A stretch of DNA of 64,000 nucleotides from positions 1,240,001 to 1,304,000 of the forward strand of contig JAFFJZ010000009.1 of the NCBI GenBank assembly GCA_018340375.1. Direction: 5' to 3'. Below are positions 34,986 through 47,404 of this stretch, piece after piece. The stretch is from Gonatopus flavifemur. Taxonomy: Eukaryota; Arthropoda; Insecta; Hymenoptera; Dryinidae. The notes beneath the pieces are model-generated. The model had not been told where the DNA came from and did no database searches. It saw only the letters and a program-made list of their open reading frames with translations. The position numbers and the translations under genes are program-made. Positions within the stretch are counted from its first letter, which is position 1; every line of letters starts with the position of its first letter.

Positions 34986-36013
34986 CTATAAAAAACCAAA
35001 AAAAACGTTGAAGTTGACTCGAGTTGAATTGCGATGATTTTGAAAGAACATTCTAATAAAAGAGAAAAAGGAGAGTGGTTTTCATTAAATTCTTTCCATT
35101 ACAAAAAAAATTACTTTTCACAAGGAAGGATAAAAGCACGCACAAAAAAAACACAAAAACACTGGTGAGAAGAAAAAAGAAGAAAATAGAAAAAAGGAAA
35201 CAAGGTTCCTTTTCCCCCCGAATTGTGGAGAAAATCCACTTACTGTTGTTTTCCCAGAGTTTCTCAAAGAAACTAATCTCGTTCTGGGCGAATTGCGCTT
35301 TCTGCTTGTGGACCTGGTTTTCGTAACTCAGGACCGCAGAATTGAATTTTTGGAAATATTTATAATCTCGAAAAGTCCTGAAAAGGACTATGTTCTTTTC
35401 TTTTCAAAAAAATATGATGTTAGGTGATACACGGGTTGAACGTGTGTTCCTGGTTTAGTGGGTTGAAGAAAGAAGAAGTTTGAAAAATCAGCGGTAGTAA
35501 CAGTGAATATTATATGCGTTGTCGCGAGGCGAAGAAATATTGTCAATTCATTAGCAGAAACTCGCCGTATTTAAAGGGTTCGAGCTTCCTTCTAAGACAA
35601 TGATTGGTCAAGGGTCTCTTGGTGGGAAAAGTTCTTGTCCACACCAATGAGGAATTGAAATCACTGCTCCTAGAAGCTGTCGAGGTGTTGAATCATGAAC
35701 TCAATCATCTTCGAAATCATCTGATTTTTCTATCTTGCACCCAACCCTCGATGTCTCGCGTTGCTCTGCGTCGAGCGTTCGTGTACTTGACTTATATACA
35801 TTACTTGAAAATTTTTGTCTTACAGGTATTTATGAGGAATGAACGAAGTTTACAAACTAAAATTTGATCAAAACGAGAGTTTTGATGTCCATCAATACCT
35901 TGTTCATTCATTGATAAAAATGTTTCTTACAACTATTAGTCTATCTAGGGGAGAGAAATAAAATCATTCCACGATAATTTAATCCCTCACCGAAATCTTT
36001 TTATTCTATCGAA

Positions 36014-36064
36014 TGGTGTAGTGGTCATTTTACGTGCTCTGAATTTTGAAAATGTTGAGTCCAT
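36014..36064 (+). repeat. tRNA-like patch within element B
   Basis: TGGTGTAGTGG (A-box-like, 36014-36024) and GTTGAGTCC (B-box-like, about 36055-36063) stand at tRNA-like spacing. The rest does not form a tRNA. Possible SINE head or chance match. Confidence 0.3.
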
Positions 36065-36483
36065 TATGTGCAACAAGAATGCACTTACACGAACGGTCTT
36101 CCATACATGGAAGAAATAATCGATTGTATCGAATAACAAATGGTACTTTCTATTATTTTCCATGGGGAATTCGTGAAGGACAGGTTTTCATTCAGTATTT
36201 AATTTTCGGAATTCTATGGCATGATGTGAATACATTATGAATTCTTTTGGAATACCTTGGGATTAGTTGTGCGGTATGAGAAGATAAGAGGGTGTTTCTT
36301 ATAATTACTATGATGTCCACCTGGAAGTTGGAATAAATATAAAAGGAATCATTCATTTTATTCAGTTTTCGATGAAAACTGCTATTGAGGCTTGTATTTG
36401 AAATGTGAAAATAATTTGACTTGGCGACAAGAGTAGAGTTACTCGTCTACGGAATGCGGGGTTGTTTATGATTCGGCCATTGC

Positions 36484-36687
36484 TTACAATGATAACTGAT
36501 CGAGGATTCGTGTTACCGAATATCTCTCACGTAGCAATTCCACTTCGTTTCTTCTTGATTGCATTGAGAGGTTGGTAAGGCGGAGAACTATATTTCCTAA
36601 CAGGTTTGGGTCGGAAGAGAAGAATACTATTGTATCGATGTTGAGGGCGTCGAGAAGGTGAGGGTTACTCACAGGTTTCTCGCTCAT
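36484..36687 (-). CDS. Small ORF of element B (67 residues), doubtful
   Basis: ATG at 36687 on the minus strand, about 130 bases inside the 5' end of element B. The product starts M-S-E-K-P-V-S-N and includes a hydrophobic stretch (NIDTIVFFSSDPNLLGNIVL). The stop overlaps a GTAAGC donor-like site, so it may be a first exon. Its phase (two bases left) does not fit the downstream acceptor that expects one base, which is against a simple two-exon gene. Confidence 0.3.
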   Translation of the reverse strand: MSEKPVSNPHLLDALNIDTIVFFSSDPNLLGNIVLRLTNLSMQSRRNEVELLRERYSVTRILDQLSL

Positions 36688-36872
36688 TAGTCATATGCGT
36701 ACGGATCTCTGTAAGTTGTAGGTCCTGTCTGACTATCTTATTGATTGCAAGGGAGTAATGGAGAAAAAATGTTTTTAGGGGCAAGAAATTTGGGAAATTT
36801 CAGTGCACGTTACAATAGGTTATGTAGGTTTACGTTCAGGTAGGTTGGTTTACAGCGGTTCGATTCCTCGAA

Positions 36873-36978
36873 CCCACATAGTATGAAAGTTTTGAGAACA
36901 TTCTGAGAACGTTCCTAAAACGTTCAAAGTTCTCTAAAGGTTCTGACAACGTTTAGAGAACTTTCAGGGCTATGTGGG
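36873..36978. repeat. Hairpin MITE rich in AACGTTC words
   Basis: CCCACATAGTATGAAAGTTT pairs with AACTTTCAGGGCTATGTGGG. The interior repeats GAACGTT and TTCTCTAAA-type words. Similar words occur near 20990-21080 and inside 59323-59865, so these hairpins may share ancestry. Confidence 0.6.
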
Positions 36979-38120
36979 AAGGTGCATGATAATTTCTCAT
37001 CAGTACAACGAGCAATTACGAAATGTTGCGGAGTTTGGGGATGTTGGTAGAAAGATAAAAACGAAATATTTCTTTTTATTCTCTTCTGAAAGAATAACTG
37101 AAATCTGTGACAGATTTTTTTCCCCCTGAAATCCACATTTTTCAAGAGTGCTTTTCAAACTTTGCATCATATCTAAAACTCGTCTCGAATAAGTCTAAAA
37201 TATAGCTTCTAGATATCCAGTAAGAGTTCTAAAAGATGTCTTACTCAAGACATGTTTTGGATGTCTAAAACTGTCGCATAAGACATCTTTCAGATTTCGA
37301 AAAGATATCTCTTTGTCTATGTGGGAAGGGGGTTTGCATATTAATAATTTGAAAATAATGATATTCAATTATGTATAACATAACCTGTACCGATTTATCC
37401 TCCTTTTTCAATAATTTTGAACTGGAGAAGAATTCATATATGATTTACACCTGTATTCACTTCAGATTGATATAGGAATTCATAATTCAGTTCGTCAAGA
37501 ACTCCTGTGAATGAGTTACGTTTTCATTTTGTGTCTCTGAGAGTTGTCATTTTTACTGTCCTAACGGACATAACAACTGAATTCTATTTGATCTCAGTAT
37601 CCCTAGTGAAAATGAATAATATAAGAACATACATAAAGCATATAGAAACCATGAATGGTCATATATAACCATATATAATTCATAGGCAATCCATATTGAA
37701 TCCGTATATGATCATATATTGCCCAGGCAGAATCCATATATGACCTCTCGATGCAAGACTTTCTCATACATGTGAAAAAATTCTGTCACATATGAAATAT
37801 TTTTCGTATATGGATTTTATATGGATTATATATGAGTTATATATGATCATATATGGATCACATATGGAATAAATATGGATTGTATATGATTCTATGCATT
37901 TTCATATATGAATCATATATGAATTTTATATGTATTATGTATGGATTATGTATGGGTCATATATGTTCGTTTTTTACTGGGGATGATGATTCCAGGTATT
38001 CTTAAAGACCTCTACAGAAATTGGTGGTATTCGAAACGCATTCATTCAGAATTCTGTGTGCTATCTGGGGAATTTACCGCATATTCTGTTAACTCGGCCA
38101 CATACCGTCGTCCTCCATAT
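36979..38120. repeat. Simple and short repeats: AAGATGTCTT (37196-37320) and ATATATGG words (37640-37970)
   Basis: From 37196 to 37320, AAAGATGTCTTACTCAAGACAT-like words mirror each other, as at 25.99 and 58.4 kb. From 37640 to 37970, CATATATG, TATATGG and TATATGATC words recur dozens of times and form self-complementary DNA. No gene is seen. Confidence 0.5.
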
Positions 38121-38518
38121 CCAACCACATATGATACGCTAAAAGCAGAAGTGGCAGAAGAATGGAACGTCAAAAGTTCCAAGCAAAAGCGATACACTTA
38201 TAATTCTGAACAAAAGAGTAACCACAGGAATCTCCGGGCAAAAATGAAACACTCGAAGAGCTCGAGCAAGAACGAACCATTGCTCTTTTGTTCGGAATTA
38301 TGGGTGTATCGCTTTTGCTCGGAACTTCTGACGTTCCATTCTTGCTCTCATTTTTGCCCGGAGATTTCTGTGGTTGCCCTTTCGTTTGGAATTATAGGTG
38401 TATCGCTTTCGTTCGGAACTGTTGACGTTCCATTCTTGCTCTCAAAAGTTCCTGTCCTGTTTTTGCTTGACAACAATTTGAGTGTCACTTCTGCTCTTAG
38501 CGTATCATATGTAGTTGG
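38121..38518. repeat. Foldback with duplicated inner unit
   Basis: CCAACCACATATGATACGCT at the left pairs with AGCGTATCATATGTAGTTGG at the right. Inside, ATGGAACGTCAAAAGTTCC and AAGCGATACAC pair with two successive right-side units, at about 38292-38350 and 38383-38441 (each TGTATCGCTTT-xGTTCGGAAC). The duplicated inner unit makes the right side longer than the left. The 200-codon frame across it is a by-product of the structure. Confidence 0.6.
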
Positions 38519-40822
38519 CTTCACAATCCTTTTTCTCAGTGTACTTTTCCCACAGTATTCGTAATCTTACACATTTTCATGTGGGAACTTCCTGTTCCTG
38601 ATTCACTAAAAAAAAAGAAACACTCTTATATTTTCAGTGGCACTTTCCTCCGTGCAACGATGAAATTTCATTTGAGGTCGAACTATTCGTTTTTTACCTT
38701 TTTCGGAGATCCCAAATCCTCCACACAAATCCACACGTAACCACCCGTGTTTCGTATGCCTTCCACACACGGTAGAATTTGTTTTTGTCTATAGATATAC
38801 GTGTCTTAGGTGGGAAATACATCAAATCTGTTGACATGTCTACATACCCGTTCAACCTCATTCTCCACCACTTTTATTCTTCTCTCCTCCTTTCTCGTAA
38901 GAATGGGTGTGTGTGTCTTTCCGGTGTGATTTCTCCATTCTGTTGTTGCAGCAGCCGCTTCCTGAAATTCATTTCATTTTCTCCGCATGAAACTATATCA
39001 GCTTGTGTTCCAAAATGTCGAAGTAGATGAAAGACTGTTGGTGAATGGAAGGAGAAATAAGGAGGAACAGCCGAAGGAAAAGAAGCAGGATAGGCAAAAC
39101 CACAGAGGAACGAGATTTGCTGGTGGCTACGGCGCCGTTCAACATTTGCATCACATCTCGCATTTGTGACTCGCTTGGTGGTGCTCTGTAAATATACGCT
39201 GAACACGACTGTACAGCACAAGTTCTTCACATTGTATCTGTTGCCTGTCTGGGAACAAGTACTGTTACCAAAATCGCTTCGAAAACTTGCTCACGCCAAA
39301 CGTAGTTGAGTGAAGAGGTTTGTAACGATGAAGGTACGTGGATAGGTAAGTAGGAAGGTGGAGGGTGAAAAAAGGGAAGAAAGGGTGAATTGAAATATAT
39401 GAGTATATATATATGCGTATGTGATTGCACGAGGAGTGGAACTAATGTATTCGTGTTGACGTTACGTATGGATGGGGAAAAGGGGGGGGGGGGCAAGAGA
39501 AAGAAAAGGGAACGAAAAGTTGGCAGAAAACCAATGAAAATTTCCGAACAATTCGACCATCCACGTTCGAGACCACGATCTTGCGCTCCATATATTTCAC
39601 TATCCAGGATTTGCAGAGAATCTGACTGTATGAGATCGCATGTATGTACGACTGTGCACTTTCACACTTCTCCCGCTTCTATGCCCCCGTTCAAATGTAT
39701 GTACATACTTCTGCCCATAATTATGTGTCTGCTTTTGTTATTCTCATCCCCTTCTCCTTCCATCTGTGCATGCCCCGACCGACATTCCGAGGTATGTCTA
39801 TGAAACGCGATCAATGTGAGAACATATTGGTCATCTGTAACACATCCAGAGCCGTCTTCATATATGGGCAGTGTCCAGGTACCCACATCTACCAAGGGCT
39901 CCCCACTGAAAAGTAACAGTTTTATAATTTCTCGTTCTCCACTTCAACCCTAGTGAGAATCATTATGTCATTCACCTAGCATCTGTCAAGGTCCTTGCAG
40001 TGAACCTAGTTATTAGGAAGGGCCATTCCATGGAATAAAAGGTGACTAGATTATTTCTGTTGGGGAAACTCAAACTCAATGTTAATAAATGTTTCCGATC
40101 GTGATTCCTAACACGTCTAGTATCAAATTGTTCGTCTGAACCATGTCTATCCCCATGTATCCATTTCGGATGATTATTCAACTCTCACAATTATGAACAT
40201 TGAGAAAAAACGAAACATTTTTGAAGTAACTTATCACGTTTTGTCTTGTCACCGACGATATGATAAAAAACATTCCAATGGATTCTCATTTGCAACCGAG
40301 TGAAACGAATCCAATCGAATCGCACAGTTCTCTGAGAGCTTACTATATGCCCATTCGGCTCAATTTTGGATGATTCCTGATTGTCACACACCTTCACTAT
40401 CATGTTACATCTGATACACTCATTATTATTATGTTGATTATGTAACTTTGCTTGTAACAAGGGGATATTCCGACTTGTTGTTTCCACTCATCCGAAGGGG
40501 GGAGGGAGATCTTATTCTAATGGAGAACCTTGCTCGCGTGGGGAATATCAGAAAATATGGATTGGAAATAGTCTTCAAATTCTTCTTGGAACGCGATTGA
40601 AGAACGATCTACTGGTTGTTATTGTGAGGTTGTTGTTGATCTTCGAATTACTACCTTTTCGTTTGATTCGTTTCCTTCGAATAAATACTTCTTATTCTGC
40701 TTCTATCACTGTTCACATGTCACAAAAATTCAGTATCATGCCACACAAGATATTAGATCTTCCCGATTGCAACATCGCTTGGCCAATGGGGCCCTGAATT
40801 AACCGATGAGAATTCATTCCAT
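38519..40822. other. Region of higher GC, no gene supported
   Basis: Base composition is visibly less AT-rich than the rest of the window, and many overlapping frames of 60-140 codons run on both strands. None shows a domain, a signal peptide or convincing splice context. There is a G run at 39481-39493. An ATG followed at once by a GTACGT donor-like site lies near 39330. It could be host regulatory or UTR sequence, but I cannot show that. Confidence 0.35.
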
Positions 40823-40912
40823 ACACGGAAAAAAATGTTTAGCTGTAGCAGCTAAATTTCAGCTGCTGCAGCGGAATATCTAGCTGACACAGCTGAACAT
40901 TTTTTTTCGTGT
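40823..40912. repeat. 90-bp hairpin with ACACGGAAAAAAATG ends
   Basis: ACACGGAAAAAAATGTT pairs with AACATTTTTTTTCGTGT. The interior carries three AGCTGxxxCAGCT words. The same end, ACACGGAAAAAAATGG, appears at about 63890, near the window edge, so a second copy may start there. Confidence 0.7.
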
Positions 40913-41715
40913 AAGCCAGGGCCTACGAATGTCTGCGAATGGAAACATCTATTGTGTCGAATAGGGCTTCGCACAAGACTCGCGTCAAAGGGAGATAAAA
41001 TAATCACCAATAATTATTCCAATCTCTTCAAATATCAAGATGATTGAGATAATTTGAAAGTACAAATGGAATCAACGGGATGCGGTGGAACCTTGATCAT
41101 TCAAACAAAATCAGCAGAAATATATGTAGAAATATGCAACGAGACCTACACCGAGACCGAGACAAGTTCCGAAACTGGGGGAATATCCTCGTTATCCTCT
41201 GCGACGAAATCAGAATTCCATGTGATTTTGTCTACATCTGAGGTAGAAGCTTGATTCCGTTCAAAAGTTTCATGTCCTCAATTTTTAGAATGGAGAATAT
41301 AGATTTTAACTTCAAGACGAGAGTCTCGTGTGACTTGTCATTCTGACCAGGGACATGCAACTATACAGTATAATGGAATCCAGTATTCGTGCGCCCTCTC
41401 ACTGAATTCATTTTGGAGTGAACTAAAAATCAATTGACTGCTATATATATATGTATACTCGAACAATTCAAAATTGATATTCAAATGAAGATACTAAAAG
41501 AGATGATTTTAGATTTATCAAATTTATGTTGTAACTGGTTCTATCCTCATGTTATCAATTACTCGGTTCACTTCATTCTGTATATATTGCAACATCCTTC
41601 GTAATTGTCATCATCAGTAATGCTACATGATAAGTGCAAATATTGAAAAAGAATGGAACTTAGAGGATATATGTGCGTGGTCCAAAGATGCCCAACATCT
41701 ACAGGAGTACCAGCG
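40913..41715. other. No gene recognised
   Basis: AT-rich sequence with short frames only. Nothing identified. Confidence 0.4.
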
Positions 41716-41885
41716 GTAGGGGGTCTTTTTGCCGAAAAAGTTTTTCGCCAAATAAACTTAATTCGACAATCGCGAGTCATTTCTAGAGATCACTAGGAAA
41801 TCTCTTAGTGATTTCTAGAGGTGACTATCGATTGTCGAATTAAGTTTATTCGGCGAAAAACTTTTTCGGCAAAAAGACCCCCTAC
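41716..41885. repeat. Hairpin MITE with GTAGGGGGTCTTTTTGCCGAA ends, copy 1
   Basis: GTAGGGGGTCTTTTTGCCG pairs with CGGCAAAAAGACCCCCTAC. The stem continues almost perfectly through AAACTTTTTCGCC, AAACTTAATTCGACAATCG and CTAGAGATCAC. The near-perfect stem suggests a young insertion. A diverged relative is at 50443-50576. Confidence 0.8.
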
Positions 41886-42692
41886 CAGTACCCGCGCATG
41901 TATTTCCCAAAAATGCAGAGAAGGCGAAAGAGTGGCAATCTCTTATCAATGCATCGTGTATAAACGCGAAAACTCCGGAAGAGTTAAGAAAATTTCTTGT
42001 TCGTCATCGACATTTCACAGAGACGTCATAAATTTTCAGTACAAGAGATGATGCAGTACCATGTTTGAATTTACAATTTCCTGTAACACATGAACCAGGT
42101 AATACATACTTCATGCAGAAAATATATTGAGAAAATGTTTTCTTCTCCATTCTCTCAGACGCAATATACTTCCTTCACAAGGTTTCACAGAATTCGGAAG
42201 CGTTAAGAATTGTATGTTTCACATTCAGAGTTTGACACGTGAAACTCATACAGCAAGTGGACCAGAAAGAGTTCATAAAGAACTCATTTGAACATTGGAG
42301 ATTTCAATGTAAATCCCGCAGAATTCTTTTGGATCTTCTATGCTGTGTTTAGGATATACTCATGAAATATACCCTGAGAGAAGAAGTGTAACCAACTACA
42401 AATGAAGTTTGGAGTACCAAACAGGAGTACGGAGTTGAATCAAATGAATAATCGGTAGGCTAAACTATATTTCATTGCGTCCACCAGATATTCAGTTCCC
42501 TCAACGACGTACTGCCGATCACCATATTCAATTACATATATAGCTGGCTCCACTATACTTCCCCTCAGCGGATGTATTTGATTCGGATGTACATGATAAA
42601 TTTATCTGTTTTCTTCTTTCCGTGGACTGAAACAGTATGTGAAGATTGAATTACTCCTTGAGGAGCATTTGAAAAAATGGGTGAAATCCCTC
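41886..42692. other. No gene recognised
   Basis: AT-rich sequence with short frames only and no repeat boundary that I can place. Confidence 0.4.
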
Positions 42693-43439
42693 AAAAAAGT
42701 AAAAAAACAACGCCAAGTACATGAAAAAGTATTTCAGTTTATTAATTTTGTTGATAAACTTCATTTTCCTTCCTCATATTATGTGATCAGCCAAAAAAAA
42801 ACATTAGAGGAAAAAAAAAGATCTGAAATCACTACCAAGTACCAAGTACACTCGACTGCATAAATGCTGCTTGAATATATCAATTAATATGTTGAATAAA
42901 TACCATGAGTCAACAATACATAGATACCACCGATTTCCCATTCCCAAATCAATCTAAAGAAAACAGTCAATACAAATTCTTTTTCAATCATGACAATTTA
43001 CCATCATGGGACACTTCGCGTGGCCGATTCTTCAGGTTTTTGATTATCCAAGGTTTGCTTGAACCTAGCAATTGAGAAAACATCTGTATCAAACCAAAGC
43101 ATTTATCGGCCACGCCAAGTGTCCGATAATGTTAAATTGTCATGATTGGAAAAGAATTTGTATTGACTGTTTTCTTTAGATTGATTTGGGAATGGCAAAT
43201 CGGTGGTATCTATGTATTGTTGACTCATGGTATTTATTCAACATATTAATTGATATATTCAAGCAGCATTTATGCAGTCAAGTGTACTTGGTACTTGATA
43301 GTGATTCCAGATCTTTTTTTTCCTCTGATGTTTTTTTTTGGCTGATCACATAATATGAGAAAGGAAAATGAAGTTTATCAACAAAATTGATAAACTGAAA
43401 TACTTTTTCATGTACTGGCCGTTGTTTTTTTACTTTTTC
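42693..43439. repeat. Foldback with ~340-bp arms
   Basis: The left arm (42693-43030) and right arm (about 43098-43439) are reverse complements at high identity, around a ~65-bp spacer. Examples are GTAAAAAAACAACG against CGTTGTTTTTTTAC and GGCCACGCCAAGTGTCC against GGGACACTTCGCGTGGCC. Open frames of about 70 codons occur on opposite strands of the two arms and encode the same Lys-rich peptide. This follows from the palindrome and is not evidence of two genes. Confidence 0.8.
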
Positions 43440-46050
43440 GAAGTTTGTTTGGGGGGATTGAATTCTTCCAGAATTGATATAACCCATGTGTATGCCAGTG
43501 TATATATATTTGAATGTTATAAAATCTCATCTCATATTTGTGTCTATATATGTGTGCTTTTGAATTAAGGGATCAATTATCCTAGCCTCAGTGTCAAAAT
43601 TTCTCTCATAAGAACTGTGCAATTCCCGTCAAACCTAGATTGATTTTCTACAGGAAGACAATATTTTTCTATAATACTTCAAAATTATTCCATGCTCAGT
43701 GATTCTGAAAAATTTCATATATTTTCGATAATGTTGAGCAATTGTTGAGAACTGTCAAAGAGCAACATTTCTGATTATATTATATTTTGGAAAATCTTTT
43801 GCACGGGTTTGAAGTGACGAATTTGTAAAGTTCTAATGATTTTGAATGTCACAAGAATGTTCAAGAATTTTCAAGTCAATATTTCTTGCTTTCTTCCCTT
43901 CGAATTGACAGTTGAATTCTTAGATTGATTCTTCACGTGAAAATATATATATATTCTTCTGGTTTCAATCCCATATTTTGTCTGTATTTGTCCCTTACAG
44001 AGAAGTAATACTTGAATGAAATTGAGAGTTATATAATGTTGTACTGAATCTGGAAAACTCCAATAATTCCATTAATCTTCGAACAAGTTTCCAGAATTCC
44101 GAAACGAAGGAATCCTCATGTTTTCTTTAGTATAGAATCTTGAATATTTGTACAGGATTTTGTAAGGAATTCTTGTTGAAGTACGGGAACTTCAAATCTA
44201 TCGAGAAATTAAAGAATACTCGAATCCAAATTGCACTGGAGTTGAAGTTTCAGATAAATACTTATGATTTTTACATTGTCAATATATGTATATGTATATA
44301 TTTGAATCTGTATGAAGTTCCATACCATATCCCATGTTTATAACCTACGTGTCTTCAAAATTGAACTTCAAGTGAATTATTCAATACTGACGATTAATTC
44401 AGAATTTCTTCGCATTCTTATCCGAACGATTGGAATCAGAATCTATATACAAGGTGGAGATTGATTGCTAACTCAGAATAAAATTCATCAAATATATTTT
44501 AGAATCAGCGAATTTGTACACTATTGAGATAGTTTCGGAATAAATTGATAAAATTGTTGAAAATTTAGAAAAATTCAGAAATTGTCAAGCTTCTATTCCA
44601 TAGAGCTTTCCAGAGTTCAGTTTTGAATAAATGGTTCCATGTATATGTGTTCATTCGTCACAAAACGTCACAGGTTTCTCTGAGAACCCCAAAATTCTCC
44701 AAACAGGGAACATAGGCAATTGAATTCTGTTTAGCACACATAAAGGTAGCTCTTTATGTGTACATTGGGGATAATTTAAGCTGGAATTTTCCCGAATCAG
44801 TAAATATATCCACACGTATACGTGTATCACGTGTTTTATATATACGGCGGATGTATAGAAATTTCCTCCAAAATTTTCACATTGTGTTTTGAGTGATTAT
44901 TGACGATAAATCACGGTTTATAAGAGTTTGATCCTTTTATTCTGTATGTATAAACTCGAGTACATAGATCTTTCAGTGTCATAGACACTCTTATTCAGAG
45001 TTACATAATCGAGTCATCCTTCCTAATTTGCGAAATTACTTATGAAATTGTGGCAAGTTTGACCCATTGACTGTAGTATATCGTTAGTTGAGTTGAGTAA
45101 TATTTCTATTCTCTTATGAACGCGTTATGGTTACAAGTTTCATCGATAGAAATTGATTATTCCTCGAGAATTTCTATGACTATTCGATACATTGCTTAGA
45201 CCACACCAAATCGTAATTATGAAGTTCAAAATACGTCTTGCATGTGAAATTTCGATTAAATAATGTATAGGATTTGAAATAATCAATTTGTTGAAGAATA
45301 TCCTGGGAGTTACTCATTATTTCTCCGATAATTCCGATTTTCTGTGTGTATTTACCGCAATCAAGAGTGAATATTCCTTTTTCGCTATTGTAAATATTGC
45401 TTGCGAACTATTTTATCATCCGGAGAGATTTTGATTGAGGGAAAAAAATAAAAGATTCATGACATTGGAAATCCATAGTCGCATTCCATCTCTGTCGTTT
45501 TCTGTTGCATAATTTGTCCATGATCTCAGATTATCTATATACATTTCATGCAGGAATTTTTCAGTAATCGTCATTGGATATGGGCCGAATTTTCCTCAAA
45601 TTAGGAAATTGAATACAGAACGTGTGATATATTCTCGTCAAGTGAAAACGAAAGTCAAAACTTTTCGATGAAGATTTTAAAATTTTGAAAAATACTTGGA
45701 TTTTTCTTGGAAACATTTTCGATCAGGTTAGATACGTATTTTATCCACAGAATACTGATAGAATCACTGGGAATTGGGAATTGAACATCGAATATTCAAT
45801 AGATCAGAATATTCTTGTACTCCCCGAAAATAATATAAATAATAAGTCATAGCCACAATTCTACGACTTTTGAATGCTCGAATCAGTTGTATGAATCACT
45901 GTCAATGCTATCATCACTTATGAGACTTTCCTCTGCAGTTGATACAACTGAATTTGATATTCCATTCACCTATTGGAATCAATTAGAAAAAACCCTATAT
46001 AATTTATCAAAAACCATTTGCGAACATTGAGGATATAGGATTTTCTACAG
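43440..46050. other. No gene recognised upstream of the gypsy remnant
   Basis: 2.6 kb of AT-rich sequence. I looked for a 5' LTR, primer-binding site or coding region for the retroelement that starts at 46051 and saw none. A small inverted word pair (CACATAAAGG/TCTTTATGTG) lies near 44740-44760. Confidence 0.4.
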
Positions 46051-47394
46051 ATTTTACATCCCGATACAGTGTATAGACAGATAGCCATAAAACGCCTGAC
46101 GAAACAGCAAGTGTATCGAGTACTCAAGCGAATACCACATATCCGATTCTATGAGTCAATAGCTGAATGCATGACTTTACAACAAAGCCTCTTGAATATT
46201 CCGTACTTTGATGAAAAGACTATACTGTTGAAGGATTTTTTACAAGATGTTAAGAATGGTGCTGCTTTTGTGTTACCTGAGGCCGAACGAAATTATGTTA
46301 GGGGTGTTTTGGCTAGATAACGAGTATCAGCTCGTGACAGTACTTACGGTAAAACTTTCAACAAAACAGACGAATTGATAAAAAATTTGAAAAAAAGGTT
46401 TGCACCTGGCAAAACTTTCCCATACTATCAGCATGAGATTGGAAGAATCCGAATGAATCGTGGCAAAAGCGTAAACGATGATTATGATAGACTCAATGTA
46501 TTGTTGAATAGAACAGAAATTGCATTGGAGGGTAGATGTGGCGAAGATATTGAGAGGATGATGAAACCGGTAGCCAAGTGCGCGTTGGAATTCTTCGTGA
46601 GAGGATTGCCGGATGGATGAGCCAGGGCTGCAGATATCAGGGACCCTGGGAATTTGGAACAGGCACTCAAGTTTGCCGTGAGAGTAGAAAATAAAATGAG
46701 AAGTGGCATTATACTTGGAGGAGGAACCCAACGTGTGACCTTTTCTCACGAAAACTCATGTCGCGATTCCGGTGGTGATGATCGTAGAAGTCGTAACTGC
46801 CGATCGTATAATATCGCGAGCTCTCCGGAAAATTCGTGAACACCGAGTCCTGTTCCATCAACTTCTGGTATACAGCCTCCGTGAATCTTGAAACGATCCA
46901 GAAACGATTCTTGTTTTGCATCAAATGGGCCGTACCCTATGCCTTATCCATATCATCCATATTTTCCACCACAATTTAGGAACCCGTATGTACCATACCC
47001 ACAATCACACAATCCTTATCAGACCTCCAATGATAAAACTCCGCATGCTCATAATAGTAGGAGGACCGGTTCCTATGATAATAAGAATCGTTATCAAAGA
47101 AACGATTACAGCAGATCACCTTCGTCATCGCATAATGGATTCCCAAACCAAAGTTCGTATTCGCCAAATCGTCGGTTTTCTTCTAGGGAATCGAGTCGCG
47201 AAAATTCTCCGAATAGAGTACGCTTTCCTAATTTCGCGGATAGACCCAGTGATAGGAGTGGAGATAGTCCAAATTTTGATAGAAATCCGAGAGAAAATAC
47301 AAGTACCATTAGAGATTTGGAACAAGGGACAGGTTCCCATGACAATACTCGGAAACATTTAAACGCGATCAGACTCGCCATGCGGACGCGGTGA
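46051..47394 (+). pseudogene. Gag of the gypsy-type remnant, broken by stops
   Basis: One frame runs through the whole stretch. It is interrupted by TAA at 46318 and by TGA at 46618, 46837 and 46882, and ends at TGA 47392. The middle carries the Gag-like helical pattern (ELIKNLKKRFAPGKT, then a region ending EFFVRGLPDG followed by ALKFAVRVENKMRSG). The C-terminal part is rich in Tyr, Pro, Asn, Arg and Ser (Y-P-Y-H-P-Y-F-P-P). I see no zinc knuckle. No start ATG is evident; the frame follows a CTACAG. Gag would form the particle and package RNA. Three of the four internal stops are TGA, as expected if CGA arginine codons decayed by C-to-T change. Confidence 0.75.
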
Positions 47395-47404
47395 CGAGTC
47401 AGAC

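Larger units (their letters stand above)
33660..36814 (-). mobile_element. Element B: TG...CA-ended, inverted relative to element A
   Basis: Read on the minus strand it begins TGTAACGTGCACTGAAATTTC (36814 downwards) and ends ACTTTTGACGTAACA at 33660. ATAG flanks both ends (33656-33659, 36815-36818). Length is 3,155 bp, about that of element A without its mariner. The last 15 bases are identical to A, and the first 25 are similar. It contains two small minus-strand frames (36687-36484 and 34985-34723), a short minisatellite at 34262-34462 and a tRNA-like patch at 36014. No reverse transcriptase, integrase, transposase or internal LTR pair is visible. Confidence 0.7.

Noticed and set aside
36856..36872. 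B-box-like GCGGTTCGATTCC
   Set aside because: No matching A-box at tRNA spacing upstream and no cloverleaf, so not called as tRNA or SINE.
37941..38564. 207-codon frame
   Set aside because: It runs through a foldback with internal duplication. The peptide repeats itself (S-F-G-x-x-x-V-x-F) and has no domain.
38874..39803. Frames above 110 codons on both strands in the higher-GC region
   Set aside because: Frames overlap on opposite strands, are low in complexity and show no domain. Higher GC alone makes long frames more likely.
42639..43487. Two Lys-rich frames with the same peptide on opposite strands
   Set aside because: Explained by the foldback arms at 42693-43439.
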